Part shown: piece by piece, positions 25,364 through 34,573 of the stretch
Position numbering within the stretch: the stretch's first letter is position 1
Layout: the number at the start of each line of letters is the position of its first letter
Assembly (NCBI GenBank): GCA_964352715.1
Contig: CAYGSU010000010.1
Location: 1-64,000 of the forward strand
From: JAVKBW01 sp964352715
Lineage (GTDB): Bacteria; Pseudomonadota; Alphaproteobacteria; UBA8366; Aestuariispiraceae
Direction of reading: 5' to 3'
DNA: 64,000 nucleotides
Position numbers and translations under genes: made by a program
Notes under the pieces: model-generated
Databases searched by the model: none
What the model was told of the DNA's origin: nothing
What the model saw: only the letters and a program-made list of their open reading frames with translations

Positions 25364-26077
25364 TTACCTGTCGTCGTCAGAGCTGCGTTGAAAAAGTTTG
25401 ATTTCCGGCCGTTTGAAAAACGGCAACAGCACCGCACCCGCGATCAGCCCACCGACATGCGCCAGCCAGGCGACATTCGCCCCTTCTACCTTTTGTTCCG
25501 ACCCGGTGAAAACGCTGTAGAACTGCAAGGCGATCCAGCCGCCGACAAATACCCAGACCGGCAACTTCAGGGGAATGGCGCCAAACGCCAGCCCCCACAG
25601 CTTGACCCGGGGATGCAGCGCCAGATAGGCGATAATGACGCCGGAAACAGCACCGCTCGCCCCGACCAGTGGTGCGACAGACGAATTGTCACCAGTCACA
25701 TAGAGCAGCGTCGCGAAAACCCCGCACAACAGATAGAAGATCAGAAACTGCCAGTGCCCCATCGCATCCTCGACCATCGCGCCGAAGACATACAGAAATA
25801 CCATATTCGTCGTCAGGTGCCACCAGCCGCCATGCACGAACATGCTGCTCAGCAGGGTCAGCGTAGGCGGGAACGGGTCAAGGCTGGGGTCAACCGAGTG
25901 TTCGCCAAGAACAACAGAAGGGATCGCGCCATAGCGGAAGATGAAAGCCACGAAATCCGGCGGCACCAGATTGGCCTGATAAAAGAAAACGATCACACAG
26001 AAGGTGATCAGCCCTGCCGTGACGAGTTGAAACGGAATTCGTTTCAGCGCCTGCCCGTGATGCAACGGTAAAAACAC
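25364..26077 (-). CDS. Rhomboid family intramembrane serine protease
   Basis: A 237-residue six-helix membrane protein. The catalytic serine is in VGASGAVSG (GxSG motif) and the catalytic histidine in WLAHVGGLIAG. The HGGWWHLTTNMVFL segment supplies the helix 2 His and Asn residues typical of active rhomboids. It cleaves transmembrane substrates in the inner membrane; the substrates are unknown. It is the upstream member of a coupled pair with the PLP enzyme, an association with no obvious functional link. Confidence 0.93.
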   Translation of the reverse strand: MFLPLHHGQALKRIPFQLVTAGLITFCVIVFFYQANLVPPDFVAFIFRYGAIPSVVLGEHSVDPSLDPFPPTLTLLSSMFVHGGWWHLTTNMVFLYVFGAMVEDAMGHWQFLIFYLLCGVFATLLYVTGDNSSVAPLVGASGAVSGVIIAYLALHPRVKLWGLAFGAIPLKLPVWVFVGGWIALQFYSVFTGSEQKVEGANVAWLAHVGGLIAGAVLLPFFKRPEIKLFQRSSDDDR

Positions 26078-26211
26078 GTTCTCAGACCCGCCCTGTAAAT
26101 CATGCCAATCGAATCATGGTCATAGTTGGCGCAAATAACAATCATTCAGGATTATCGAAATTCCGCCACAATGCCTGTATAATGCAGCAGAACGGAAGAA
26201 GGAGACCCCTA

Positions 26212-26406
26212 ATGTTGTATTCTTTCGCCGATGTCGAAGCTGAAAAACTGGACGCCATCAAGGCAGCCGAAGCCGAAATCGGCACGCCGCTTCTTGCCAT
26301 GCGTCCGGTGGAAATAAACCCCGCGGCGCTCGATTCACGAAAGCTTGCCAAAATCCGCTCTCTTGAAGACCGGCTTGGCGTCGTGCTGGTCGCCGTAAAG
26401 CACTGA
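26212..26406 (+). CDS. Small conserved hypothetical protein
   Basis: A 64-residue soluble protein starting MLYSFADVEAEKLDAIKAAE, with a second half RKLAKIRSLEDRLGVVLVAV. I do not recognise a named family. ATG at 26212 has GGAGA 6-11 bases upstream; the open frame back to 26116 lacks a ribosome-binding site. It is convergent with gatB. Confidence 0.65.
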   Translation: MLYSFADVEAEKLDAIKAAEAEIGTPLLAMRPVEINPAALDSRKLAKIRSLEDRLGVVLVAVKH

Positions 26407-26418
26407 CGACGCGGGTTT

Positions 26419-27876
26419 CTAGCCTTCGAGTTTTGACTTCAGAAGGTCGTTCACCGATTTCGGGTTCGCCTTGCCCTGCGTCGCCTTCATGACCTGGCCG
26501 ACGAACCAGCCCATCAGGCCGGTCTTGCCGCTTCTGTAGGTTTCCACCTGACCCGGATTGTCGGCGATGATCTGATCGACAATCGCCTCGATCTCGCCGG
26601 TATCGGTGATCTGCGTAAGACCTTTTTCCTCAACGATTGCGCCCGGGTCCTTCGATGTTTCGAACATTTCATCGAAAACGTCCTTGGCGATCTTGCCGGA
26701 AATCGTGCCGTCCTTGATCAGATGCACCAATTCGCCGATCTGGCGGGCCGAAACCGGACTGTCGGACAGGGTTTTGCCGGCCTTGTTCAGCCGGCCGAAC
26801 AGTTCGACCGACAGCCAGTTGGCCGCAAGTTTCGCATCACCGGCAACCTTCGCCGCTTCTTCGAAATATCTCGCCGTTTCGGTTTCCGCCACCAGCACGC
26901 CGGCATCATAAGTGCTGAGGCCATAATCCTTGATGAAACGCGCCTTCTTTTCGTCAGGCAGTTCCGGCAGGCTTGCCTTGCAATCTTCGATAAAGGCCGG
27001 TTCCAGAATCAGCGGTAACAGGTCCGGATCCGGGAAGTACCGGTAATCGTGCGCGTCTTCCTTCGACCGCATTGACCGGGTTTCGCCCTTTACCGGGTCG
27101 AAAAGGCGGGTTTCCTGCACGATCTCGCCACCGTCCTCGATCACCTCGATCTGCCGCCGCGCCTCGATTTCAACGGCCTGGCGAACGAAACGGATCGAGT
27201 TGATGTTCTTCAGTTCCGTACGCGTACCGTACTCGTCACCGGGTTTGCGGACAGATACGTTGACATCGGCCCGCATCGAGCCTTCCGCCATGTTGCCGTC
27301 GCAGGATTCGATACACCGGACAATCGACCGGATCTTGGTGACATAGGCCGCCGCTTCATCCGGCGAGCGCATATCCGGTTTCGACACGATCTCCATCAGC
27401 GCGATGCCGCACCGGTTCAGATCGATATAGGATTTCGACGGATGCTGGTCGTGCAGCGACTTGCCGGCGTCCTGCTCCAGATGCAGGCGCTCGATGCCAA
27501 TCGCCTTGGTTTCGCCGTTCTCGATATCGATCAGAATTTCGCCTTCGCCGACAATCGGCTCTTCATACTGCGAAATCTGGTAGCCCTGCGGCAGGTCGGC
27601 ATAGAAGTAGTTCTTGCGGGCAAAGACCGAGCGCGGGTTGATCTGTGCATGCAGCGCCAGACCGGTACGCACCGCCTGGCGAACGCATTCCTCGTTGATC
27701 ACCGGCAGCATGCCCGGCATCGCCGCGTCAACCAGGCTGACCTGTTCGTTCGGGCCCGCGCCGAATTCGGTCGATGCACCGGAAAACAGTTTGGATTTTG
27801 ACGTTACCTGGGCGTGAACTTCCAGCCCGACAACGACTTCCCAAGCGCCTGTTTCGCCTTCTAGCGTATAGCTCAT
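26419..27876 (-). CDS. gatB: Aspartyl/glutamyl-tRNA amidotransferase subunit B
   Basis: A 485-residue GatB. It phosphorylates Glu- or Asp-tRNA and, with GatA and GatC, converts it to Gln- or Asn-tRNA. Visible signatures are WEVVVGLEVHAQV at the start, RKNYFYADLPQGYQISQYE, and DLNRCGIALMEIVSKPD. The C-terminal YqeY-like helical domain runs from about 330. Length is normal. It is the last gene of the gatC-gatA-VOC-gatB cluster; the VOC gene sits just upstream with a 1-base gap. Confidence 0.97.
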   Translation of the reverse strand: MSYTLEGETGAWEVVVGLEVHAQVTSKSKLFSGASTEFGAGPNEQVSLVDAAMPGMLPVINEECVRQAVRTGLALHAQINPRSVFARKNYFYADLPQGYQISQYEEPIVGEGEILIDIENGETKAIGIERLHLEQDAGKSLHDQHPSKSYIDLNRCGIALMEIVSKPDMRSPDEAAAYVTKIRSIVRCIESCDGNMAEGSMRADVNVSVRKPGDEYGTRTELKNINSIRFVRQAVEIEARRQIEVIEDGGEIVQETRLFDPVKGETRSMRSKEDAHDYRYFPDPDLLPLILEPAFIEDCKASLPELPDEKKARFIKDYGLSTYDAGVLVAETETARYFEEAAKVAGDAKLAANWLSVELFGRLNKAGKTLSDSPVSARQIGELVHLIKDGTISGKIAKDVFDEMFETSKDPGAIVEEKGLTQITDTGEIEAIVDQIIADNPGQVETYRSGKTGLMGWFVGQVMKATQGKANPKSVNDLLKSKLEG

Positions 27877-27877
27877 C

Positions 27878-28279
27878 TCATGCCTCTCGCGTTTCGATCA
27901 CGCTGCCGATGCGGATCAGATTGCCGTTCGGATCCCACAGATAAAATTCCCGCATGCCCCAGGGCCGGTCTTCCGGCGCGCCGCTGATCCGGGCGAAGTC
28001 CTGCTCTCCGGCATTCAGAACCGGGCGTACCGGTAGAAATGACCAGCGGTCGTGATACGCATCGACATCGCTGACATGGAAGTAACAGCCCGATGCCTCG
28101 CAGATCGATCGGTCGCGGCAGGGCCAGAAATGCAGTTCCAGATTGCCAAGTATCAGCCCCAGGAAATTGGCGTCTTGATGAAAGGCCTCAAAACCCAGCT
28201 TTTCATAAAAGGCGCAGCTTTCGGCCAGATCGAGCGACGGCAGCATCGGCACGACATAGTCTGGTCTTTCCGTCGGCAT
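27878..28279 (-). CDS. VOC / bleomycin-resistance-like protein
   Basis: A 133-residue protein of the vicinal oxygen chelate fold. It begins VVPMLPSLDLAESCAFYEKLGF and ends REFYLWDPNGNLIRIGS, which is typical of bleomycin-resistance/glyoxalase-like binding proteins. Metal-ligand positions are not complete enough to call glyoxalase I. It lies between gatA (5-base gap) and gatB (1-base gap), so it is translated within that operon. Confidence 0.85.
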   Translation of the reverse strand: MPTERPDYVVPMLPSLDLAESCAFYEKLGFEAFHQDANFLGLILGNLELHFWPCRDRSICEASGCYFHVSDVDAYHDRWSFLPVRPVLNAGEQDFARISGAPEDRPWGMREFYLWDPNGNLIRIGSVIETREA

Positions 28280-28284
28280 GTCCG

Positions 28285-29763
28285 TCAGCCCGCCAGAAAA
28301 GCCGGAACGGCGGAAATGTCTGCCGCCGATTCCATCACATCGGCGACCCGAAGCACGGTTTCCTCGTCGAACGGACGGCCGATCAGCTGAAGGCCAAGCG
28401 GCAGCCCGTTGCCGCTCAATCCTGCCGGCACCGAAACCGCCGGCAAGCCGGCCAGCGACGCCGGGGTCGTGAACACGTCGTTCATATACATCTGCAGCGG
28501 ATCATCCTGCTTTTCGTCGAGACCGAAGGCCGCATTCGGCGCGGTCGGCGCCAGCAGAACGTCGCAGCTTTCCCACGCCGTCTTGAAATCCTGCGCGATG
28601 CGGGTCCGCACCTTCTGGGCCTTCAGGTAGTAGGCGTCATAATACCCGGCGGACAGCACATAGGTGCCGATCAGCACCCGGCGCTGAACTTCCGCGCCGA
28701 ACCCTTCCGCGCGGGTGTTGCGATACATTTCGTTGAGGTCTTCACCATCAACCCTGAGGCCGTAGCGAACGCCGTCATAGCGGGCCAGGTTGGACGACGC
28801 CTCGGCCGGTGCAACGATATAATAGGCCGGCAGGGCGTGTTTTGTGTTCGGCAGCGATACATCGACGATTTCGGCGCCGGCGTCCTTCAGCCAGTCGATA
28901 CCCTGCTGCCACAGCGCCTCGATTTCCGTCGGCATGCCGTCGAGCCTGTATTCCTTCGGAATGCCGATTTTCAGGCCTTTAATATCACCGCTCAGCGCGG
29001 CTTCGAAATCCGGCACCGTTACATCAGCGCTGGTTGAATCCTTCGGGTCGTGCCCGGCCATCGAGCCCAGCATCAGCGCCGCATCGCGCACCGTGCGGGT
29101 CATCGGACCGGCCTGGTCGAGCGACGAGGCGAAGGCGACAATGCCCCAGCGCGAACACCGGCCGTAGGTCGGCTTCAGACCCACAATACCGACAAAGCTG
29201 GCCGGCTGCCGGATCGACCCGCCGGTATCGGTGCCGGTCGCGGCCAGAGCCGCATGGGCGGCAACTGCAGCAGCCGAACCGCCGGAAGACCCGCCCGGCA
29301 CCAGCTTCTTGTCGGGCGCATCCGAGGCTTTCCAGGGGTTTTCGACCGGGCCGAAATACGACGACAGGTTCGACGAGCCCATAGCGAATTCATCCAGGTT
29401 GGTCTTGCCGAGCATCACCGCACCGGCATCCCACAGCTTGGCGCTGACCGTCGATTCGTATTCAGGCTTGAACCCTTCGAGAATATGCGAACCGGCTGTT
29501 GTCTGAACGCCGCGCGTGCAGAACAGGTCTTTCATGCCGATCGGCAGGCCTTCCATCGCCCCGGCATCGCCCGTCGCGATGCGCGCATCGCTGGCTTTGG
29601 CCATTTCAAGCGCCTGTTCCGGCGTCTCGACGATATAGGCGTTCAGGTGGCGGGCGGCTTCCACGGCATCGTTGTAAGCAGTTGCGAGTTCGACGGCGGA
29701 AATTTCCCGCGCGGCGAGCTTGTCCCGGGCTTCGGTCAGCGAGAGCGACAGCAGATCAGACAT
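28285..29763 (-). CDS. gatA: Aspartyl/glutamyl-tRNA amidotransferase subunit A
   Basis: A 492-residue amidase-signature enzyme that releases ammonia from glutamine for tRNA-dependent amidation. The catalytic Lys is in IGMKDLFC, the cis-Ser and nucleophile Ser in GGSSGGSAAAVA and TDTGGSIRQPA. The start at 29763 (MSDLLS) has GGAG 8 bases upstream; the frame is open to 29859 but the extension overlaps gatC and lacks support. It is co-transcribed with gatC, which ends 10 bases upstream. Confidence 0.97.
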   Translation of the reverse strand: MSDLLSLSLTEARDKLAAREISAVELATAYNDAVEAARHLNAYIVETPEQALEMAKASDARIATGDAGAMEGLPIGMKDLFCTRGVQTTAGSHILEGFKPEYESTVSAKLWDAGAVMLGKTNLDEFAMGSSNLSSYFGPVENPWKASDAPDKKLVPGGSSGGSAAAVAAHAALAATGTDTGGSIRQPASFVGIVGLKPTYGRCSRWGIVAFASSLDQAGPMTRTVRDAALMLGSMAGHDPKDSTSADVTVPDFEAALSGDIKGLKIGIPKEYRLDGMPTEIEALWQQGIDWLKDAGAEIVDVSLPNTKHALPAYYIVAPAEASSNLARYDGVRYGLRVDGEDLNEMYRNTRAEGFGAEVQRRVLIGTYVLSAGYYDAYYLKAQKVRTRIAQDFKTAWESCDVLLAPTAPNAAFGLDEKQDDPLQMYMNDVFTTPASLAGLPAVSVPAGLSGNGLPLGLQLIGRPFDEETVLRVADVMESAADISAVPAFLAG

Positions 29764-29773
29764 CCTTCGTCTC

Positions 29774-30061
29774 CTACTCGACGACTTTGGGCACGACATA
29801 GAAGCCGAGCTCGGTCTGTGGCCCGTTTGCCAGAACACGGTCGGGGTAGCCGCCATCATTCACCACGTCGGGCCGCTGCGGGCCTATCATGTCGACAACA
29901 GACGTCATCGGTTCGACACCGTCGGTATCGACGGCTTCAAGTTGTTCGACCCAACCGATTATCTGGTTCAATTCGCCGACGAGCGATCCCGCCCGTTCAT
30001 CGGAAACCCTGATCCTCGCGAGGTTCGCAACCTTCGCAACCGTATCTTTGTCGAGCGCCAT
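29774..30061 (-). CDS. gatC: Aspartyl/glutamyl-tRNA amidotransferase subunit C
   Basis: A 95-residue GatC, the small subunit that wraps GatA and stabilises the complex. It shows the family sequence TVAKVANLARIRVSDE, then LNQIIGWVEQLEAVDTDGVEPMTSV and a C-terminal FYVVPKVVE. It is the first gene of the gat cluster. Confidence 0.96.
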   Translation of the reverse strand: MALDKDTVAKVANLARIRVSDERAGSLVGELNQIIGWVEQLEAVDTDGVEPMTSVVDMIGPQRPDVVNDGGYPDRVLANGPQTELGFYVVPKVVE

Positions 30062-30179
30062 GCCGACCCCTTCGCTGATTTAACAGACTGTGCAGGAATG
30101 CCCCGGAAAACGGCGGCGAAGCTAACACCGGGCGCGGCAACCGGCAAGGCCGCCAACCGCTTCAAGGTGTTGAAAGTAG

Positions 30180-31274
30180 CTACAGCGACTTTAAAACCGC
30201 CTCGAACGCTTCTGCAAAAATTCCCCGCTCGCCGGGACGGCCGATGGTGACCCGGATACATCGGTTGAGAGGGGCGACGCCGGGCATGCGGATGAAAACA
30301 CCCATATCAGCCAATCCTTCGAGAACAGCCGTCGCGCGCTCCTTTGAGCCAACGTCGATTGCGACGAAGTTTGTCGCCGATGGCAGCGCCCGCAACCCCA
30401 ACCGTTCCGCAAGCGCATAGGTTTCCTGCCGGCCTGCCTCAACGTCGGCAACAACGCCGGAGAGAAAATCTCGGTCGTTCAACGATGCCAGGGCGGCAAC
30501 CTGCGACAACCGGTTCATCGCAAAATGGTTCCGCACCTTGCCGAGACCGGTAATCAGATCGACATGGCCGATTGCATAGCCGATCCGCATACCGGCCATG
30601 CCATGCGCCTTAGAAAAGGTCCGCATTACAATCACTCTCGGATTACCGGCATCAATTGCCGGCGACGTCCCGTCAGGCGCAAAATCAATGTAGGCCTCAT
30701 CGAGAACCAAAAGGCAGTTTTCCGGCACCCCGTCGATCAAGGCCTGAACCGTGTCGGCGTCATGCCAGGTGCCCATCGGGTTATCCGGGTTGGCGAAATA
30801 CATCAGCTGCGCACCGGTTTCGCGAACCTTGGCCAGCAGGGCTTCCGGGTCCTCATGATCGTCGCGGTACGGAACAGTCAGCAGATCAGCCCCGTAGCCC
30901 GCAACGTGATAGTTGAAGGTCGGGTAAGCGCCCAGCGAGGTCACAACCGGCGCGCCGGGATCGGCCACCATCCGCACCGTATAGCCAAGCAGGGCATCCA
31001 CCCCCTCGCCGACCAAGATATTGTCGATACCAACGCCGTGTTTCCGGGCGAGCGCCTTGCGAAGGTCATAGTTTTCAGGGTCGCCATACCACGACGCCCG
31101 GCCCAGTTCAGCCTGCACAGCTACCTTCGCCTTCGGCGACATGCCGAAAGCGCTTTCATTCGCTCCCAGCCTGGCGCGAAAGATCCGGCCTGACCGGCGC
31201 TCAAGCGTTTCCGGCCCGACGAAGGGCACAACTGCCGGCAAACCGGCGACGACAGGAGTAAACGGTATGCTCAT
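30180..31274 (-). CDS. HisC-like class II aminotransferase
   Basis: A 364-residue PLP aminotransferase (fold type I, subgroup Ibeta) of the histidinol-phosphate aminotransferase family. The PLP lysine is in RTFSKAHGMAGMRIGYAIG, the ring-binding Asp in LVLDEAYIDF, and the conserved FANPDNPMGT and C-terminal RxTIG (IRVTIGRPGE) are present. It may act on histidinol phosphate or on aromatic amino acids; no other his genes are near, so I leave the symbol empty. It overlaps the upstream esterase gene by 4 bases (ATGA), showing coupling. Confidence 0.87.
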   Translation of the reverse strand: MSIPFTPVVAGLPAVVPFVGPETLERRSGRIFRARLGANESAFGMSPKAKVAVQAELGRASWYGDPENYDLRKALARKHGVGIDNILVGEGVDALLGYTVRMVADPGAPVVTSLGAYPTFNYHVAGYGADLLTVPYRDDHEDPEALLAKVRETGAQLMYFANPDNPMGTWHDADTVQALIDGVPENCLLVLDEAYIDFAPDGTSPAIDAGNPRVIVMRTFSKAHGMAGMRIGYAIGHVDLITGLGKVRNHFAMNRLSQVAALASLNDRDFLSGVVADVEAGRQETYALAERLGLRALPSATNFVAIDVGSKERATAVLEGLADMGVFIRMPGVAPLNRCIRVTIGRPGERGIFAEAFEAVLKSL

Positions 31275-32239
31275 TCCGTCCAGAACGGGCCTTGCCCGAG
31301 CTCCAGATGTTTCGCCAGAAAGGCCGTTATTTCAGCCAGCGACTGCCTGGCTTCCGGCAGATCGGGGTAGAATTCAAAAACATGCCACATCCCTTCCCAC
31401 AGATGCAGCGTAACATCGACGCCTGCAAGCCGCATGGATGTCGAAAGCCGCGCGCAGTCGCCCGACAGAAAGTCTCGGGTGCCGGTGGTGATCAGGGTCG
31501 GTGGAAAGCCCGGGCTGAAATCGGCATAGACAGGCGAAATGCCGGGATCCTTCCGGTCGCGTCCATTGGCATAGGCAACTGCAGCAGGCGTGACGCTTCC
31601 CAGTGCCGGGTCCATGCCATCCAGAATTGTCCGACTGTCCGACAGATCGGCGAGATCGACCCAGGGCGACAGCAACGCCGTCGCCTGCGGCATAGCCTCT
31701 CCGGCGTCGCGGATCGTCAGCAGGGTTGAGGTCGCCAGATTTCCGCCGGCTGATTCGCCGACAACGGCCAGACGCGACGGCTCGAACTTTTCCAGCAAGC
31801 CCCGGTAACTGGCCAGACCATCTTCCAGAGCAGCCGGATAGGGATGTTCAGGTGTCAGCCGGTAGTGCGGCGCATACACAGTGACGCCGAGACCGGCTGC
31901 AATCGTCGCCGATATCGGCAGATCCTCGAACGGTGACCCGGTAATATAGCCGCCGCCATAGAAATACAGAACCGCGTGACGAACCGACCGGCGTTCGGAT
32001 TCCTTCGGATGTACCGCCATGGTCGGCACCCCGTTGATTTCGGTTTCTTCAAGCACAACCCCGGTTCTTTCCAGCACCTGATGCGCCGCCGGTTCGAATT
32101 CGGCGCGCACCGCATCCCTTATGCCGCCAATGGTTTCAAGATCGACAGGCGCATAATCCAGGGAAGCCGGTGCGGCTTCGTATACGGCGCGGGCCTGCGG
32201 GCTGATCGTTTTCGGAATCGGTCGGGTACTGTTTGTCAT
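31271..32239 (-). CDS. Alpha/beta hydrolase, hormone-sensitive lipase family
   Basis: A 322-residue esterase. The oxyanion-hole motif reads YFYGGGYITGSP (the usual HGGG has Tyr in place of His). The nucleophile is in VVGESAGGNLA, the acid Asp in TTGTRDFLSGD, and the catalytic His in EGMWHVFEF. The full triad indicates an active carboxylesterase; the substrate is unknown. It is coupled with the HisC-like gene downstream through a 4-base overlap and is divergent from ruvX. Confidence 0.9.
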   Translation of the reverse strand: MTNSTRPIPKTISPQARAVYEAAPASLDYAPVDLETIGGIRDAVRAEFEPAAHQVLERTGVVLEETEINGVPTMAVHPKESERRSVRHAVLYFYGGGYITGSPFEDLPISATIAAGLGVTVYAPHYRLTPEHPYPAALEDGLASYRGLLEKFEPSRLAVVGESAGGNLATSTLLTIRDAGEAMPQATALLSPWVDLADLSDSRTILDGMDPALGSVTPAAVAYANGRDRKDPGISPVYADFSPGFPPTLITTGTRDFLSGDCARLSTSMRLAGVDVTLHLWEGMWHVFEFYPDLPEARQSLAEITAFLAKHLELGQGPFWTE

Positions 32240-32350
32240 AGGAAATGATACCTGATGTGAGGGGATTTGTGAATCGGCTGCGGTACTTGAGTATCGAACC
32301 AGAAATTTTACGTTGGCGGCAAGTGCGTATTTCTAGATAACGTCCTGATC

Positions 32351-32824
32351 ATGCTGGTTGATCTTCACGACATGCCCGGAAACACGCGCCTGCTGGGTCT
32401 TGACCTGGGGTCGAAAACAATCGGCATTGCCGTGTCCGATCCAGGCTGGGCCATCGCCAGCCCCGTTGTAACAATACAACGCACAAAATTCACCAGGGAC
32501 GCCGAATCGCTTGAAGCAATTATCAGCGAACGGAAAGCAGGCGGTCTTGTCATGGGCCTGCCCGTCAACATGGACGGCTCGGAGGGGCCGCGCTGCCAGT
32601 CGACCCGGCAGTTCGTTCAGAACCTGTTCGGCCGGGGCCTCGATCTGCCGGTCGCCTTCTGGGATGAGCGGTTATCGACCAGCGCCGTCGAAAAATTTCT
32701 GGTGAACGAAGCCGACATGACACGAAAACGACGCGGCGAAGTGGTCGACAAGATGGCGGCGGCCTATATTCTTCAGGGCGCGCTTGATGCGCTGAAGCAT
32801 GGCGGCAACCGGCGTGAACCGTAA
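32351..32824 (+). CDS. ruvX: RuvX/YqgF family Holliday-junction-resolvase-like nuclease
   Basis: A 157-residue RNase H-fold protein with the N-terminal LLGLDLGSKTIGIAVSD (catalytic Asp), VMGLPVNMDG, and FWDERLSTSAVE with the conserved DER. In bacteria YqgF is essential and acts in 16S rRNA 5'-end maturation. ATG at 32372 (MPGNTRLL) may be the true start, as the first seven residues precede the family's usual N terminus and no clear ribosome-binding site separates the options. Confidence 0.92.
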   Translation: MLVDLHDMPGNTRLLGLDLGSKTIGIAVSDPGWAIASPVVTIQRTKFTRDAESLEAIISERKAGGLVMGLPVNMDGSEGPRCQSTRQFVQNLFGRGLDLPVAFWDERLSTSAVEKFLVNEADMTRKRRGEVVDKMAAAYILQGALDALKHGGNRREP

Positions 32825-32921
32825 AAGCCGGCTGGTGATCGACAGACAAGCCTGAAATGCGATGCCGTGTGCGCCACACGCTGCTCTTGAATTTGTTCGG
32901 ATAGGATAGGCTGTACCCGAT

Positions 32922-34559
32922 ATGGTAACGAACCCGACCCGCCTCTATTGCCTGGCGATACTGTGCCGCCAGCCTTTCACGATTCTGACTGCCCTGGCTT
33001 TCACAATCGTATGCCTGCATGGGCCGGCACAGGCGGATGCCAATCTGTCGGCTGCGGTTCAGGCCATGCTGCAGAGCCAGAACACCAAGCTGACCAGCGA
33101 CCGGACCCGCGAATTCTATGCCGCTCGGAACGGATTGCCCGCCTGGTGGAATGGCAACGGATGGACCGAACACGCAGTAACTGCGTTGGAAACACTGCAA
33201 AACGCCGCCCATGAAGGACTGCGCCCGTCGGATTATCCGGCTACAGAAATGATCCTTGAAAACGCGGTGACATCGCCGGACGTGATCGCCGCGCAGGATG
33301 TGCTGCTGACCGATTCAATCCTGTCGTTCATCCGGCATCTGAAAGTGGGGCGCATCGCGCCGTCCGACGTCGATTCAGATATTCACATGGCGCCACCGGT
33401 TTTCGATGCGGTATCTGCCCTGGAAGACGGGTTACAATCGAACGATTTCACCGCTTGGATCACCAGCCTGGCACCTGACAACAAGGAATACTTTTTACTC
33501 CGCAAGGCATTGGCCGACTACCGCGCCCGCGTGTCGAAAAGCGATTGGCCGATTCTGCCTGAAGGGAAAAAGTTCGAGCCGGGATCAACCGATCCGAGAG
33601 TTCGAATTCTGCGCCGGCAGCTGGTTCTGCATGGCCTTCTGAGGGCCGACCTGTTCGGCGGCGCGGCCTTTGACCAGGATGTCGCCGATGCCGTGAAAGC
33701 CTTTCAGGAACGTCTGGGTCTGGATGCCGATGGCATTGTCGGGCCGATCACGCGTCTGGCGCTCAACGTGTCCAATCAGGACCGGATCCGGCAGATCGAA
33801 CTGAACATGGAGCGCGCGCGCTGGCTTAGCCCGGATCGGCTCGACCGGTATGTCTATGTCAACCTCGCGAGTTTCAATCTGACAGCCTACGACAACGATG
33901 TTCCGGTACTGGAATCCGCCATTATCATCGGTCGTGATGCCCGAAAAACCCCTGTTTTCAGCGACCGGATCGTCAATCTCGTGCTGGCGCCGACCTGGAC
34001 CGTAACACCGACCATCGCCCGGCTTGACCTGTTGCCGAAGCTGAAAAAAGACCCGAGCTATCTGCAAACGAAGGGAATTCGTGTCTTCAGCGACTGGAGC
34101 GCCACTGCGGTGGAAGTCGACCAGACAACGATCGACTGGGCGAACATGCGACCGAACGCCATTCCGTTCAAATTCAGGCAGGATCCGGGGCCACTGAATG
34201 CGCTTGGCGGCGTGCGGTTTTCGCTGACCAACGATTTCTTCATCTATCTGCACGATACGCCCGACCGGAACCTGTTCAGCAAATCGCGGCGGTCTTTCAG
34301 TTCCGGCTGCATTCGGGTGAAGGAAGTGCTGGCACTGGCGATGTTTGCGTTGAACGGCGATGCGAACTGGCCCATCGACCGGGTTCAGAAGGCGATGGAA
34401 GGGCCGGAAACCAAGGTCGTGAAACTGTCTAAACCCCTGCCTGTTCTGATCACATATTCGACCGCCTGGGTCGACGATTCTGGATTACTTCAGTTTCGGG
34501 ATGATGTATACGGGCGAGATAAGCGGCTTTCGGAAAAACTAGGCTTGGCCTTGAACTAG
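32922..34559 (+). CDS. L,D-transpeptidase, YcbB/LdtD type
   Basis: A 545-residue periplasmic enzyme that makes 3-3 cross-links in peptidoglycan. A signal-like hydrophobic stretch (about 15-37, ending GPAQA) is followed by an N-terminal scaffold domain, a peptidoglycan-binding helical domain (about 225-285, AVKAFQERLGLDADGIVGPI) and the YkuD catalytic domain (about 310-490). The catalytic Cys and its partners are in SSGCIRV, with the upstream His in YLHDTPDRNLF. It is followed 14 bases later by an M15-type murein peptidase gene, a pairing common in alphaproteobacteria. Confidence 0.93.
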   Translation: MVTNPTRLYCLAILCRQPFTILTALAFTIVCLHGPAQADANLSAAVQAMLQSQNTKLTSDRTREFYAARNGLPAWWNGNGWTEHAVTALETLQNAAHEGLRPSDYPATEMILENAVTSPDVIAAQDVLLTDSILSFIRHLKVGRIAPSDVDSDIHMAPPVFDAVSALEDGLQSNDFTAWITSLAPDNKEYFLLRKALADYRARVSKSDWPILPEGKKFEPGSTDPRVRILRRQLVLHGLLRADLFGGAAFDQDVADAVKAFQERLGLDADGIVGPITRLALNVSNQDRIRQIELNMERARWLSPDRLDRYVYVNLASFNLTAYDNDVPVLESAIIIGRDARKTPVFSDRIVNLVLAPTWTVTPTIARLDLLPKLKKDPSYLQTKGIRVFSDWSATAVEVDQTTIDWANMRPNAIPFKFRQDPGPLNALGGVRFSLTNDFFIYLHDTPDRNLFSKSRRSFSSGCIRVKEVLALAMFALNGDANWPIDRVQKAMEGPETKVVKLSKPLPVLITYSTAWVDDSGLLQFRDDVYGRDKRLSEKLGLALN

Positions 34560-34573
34560 AGGGATTAACGCGT

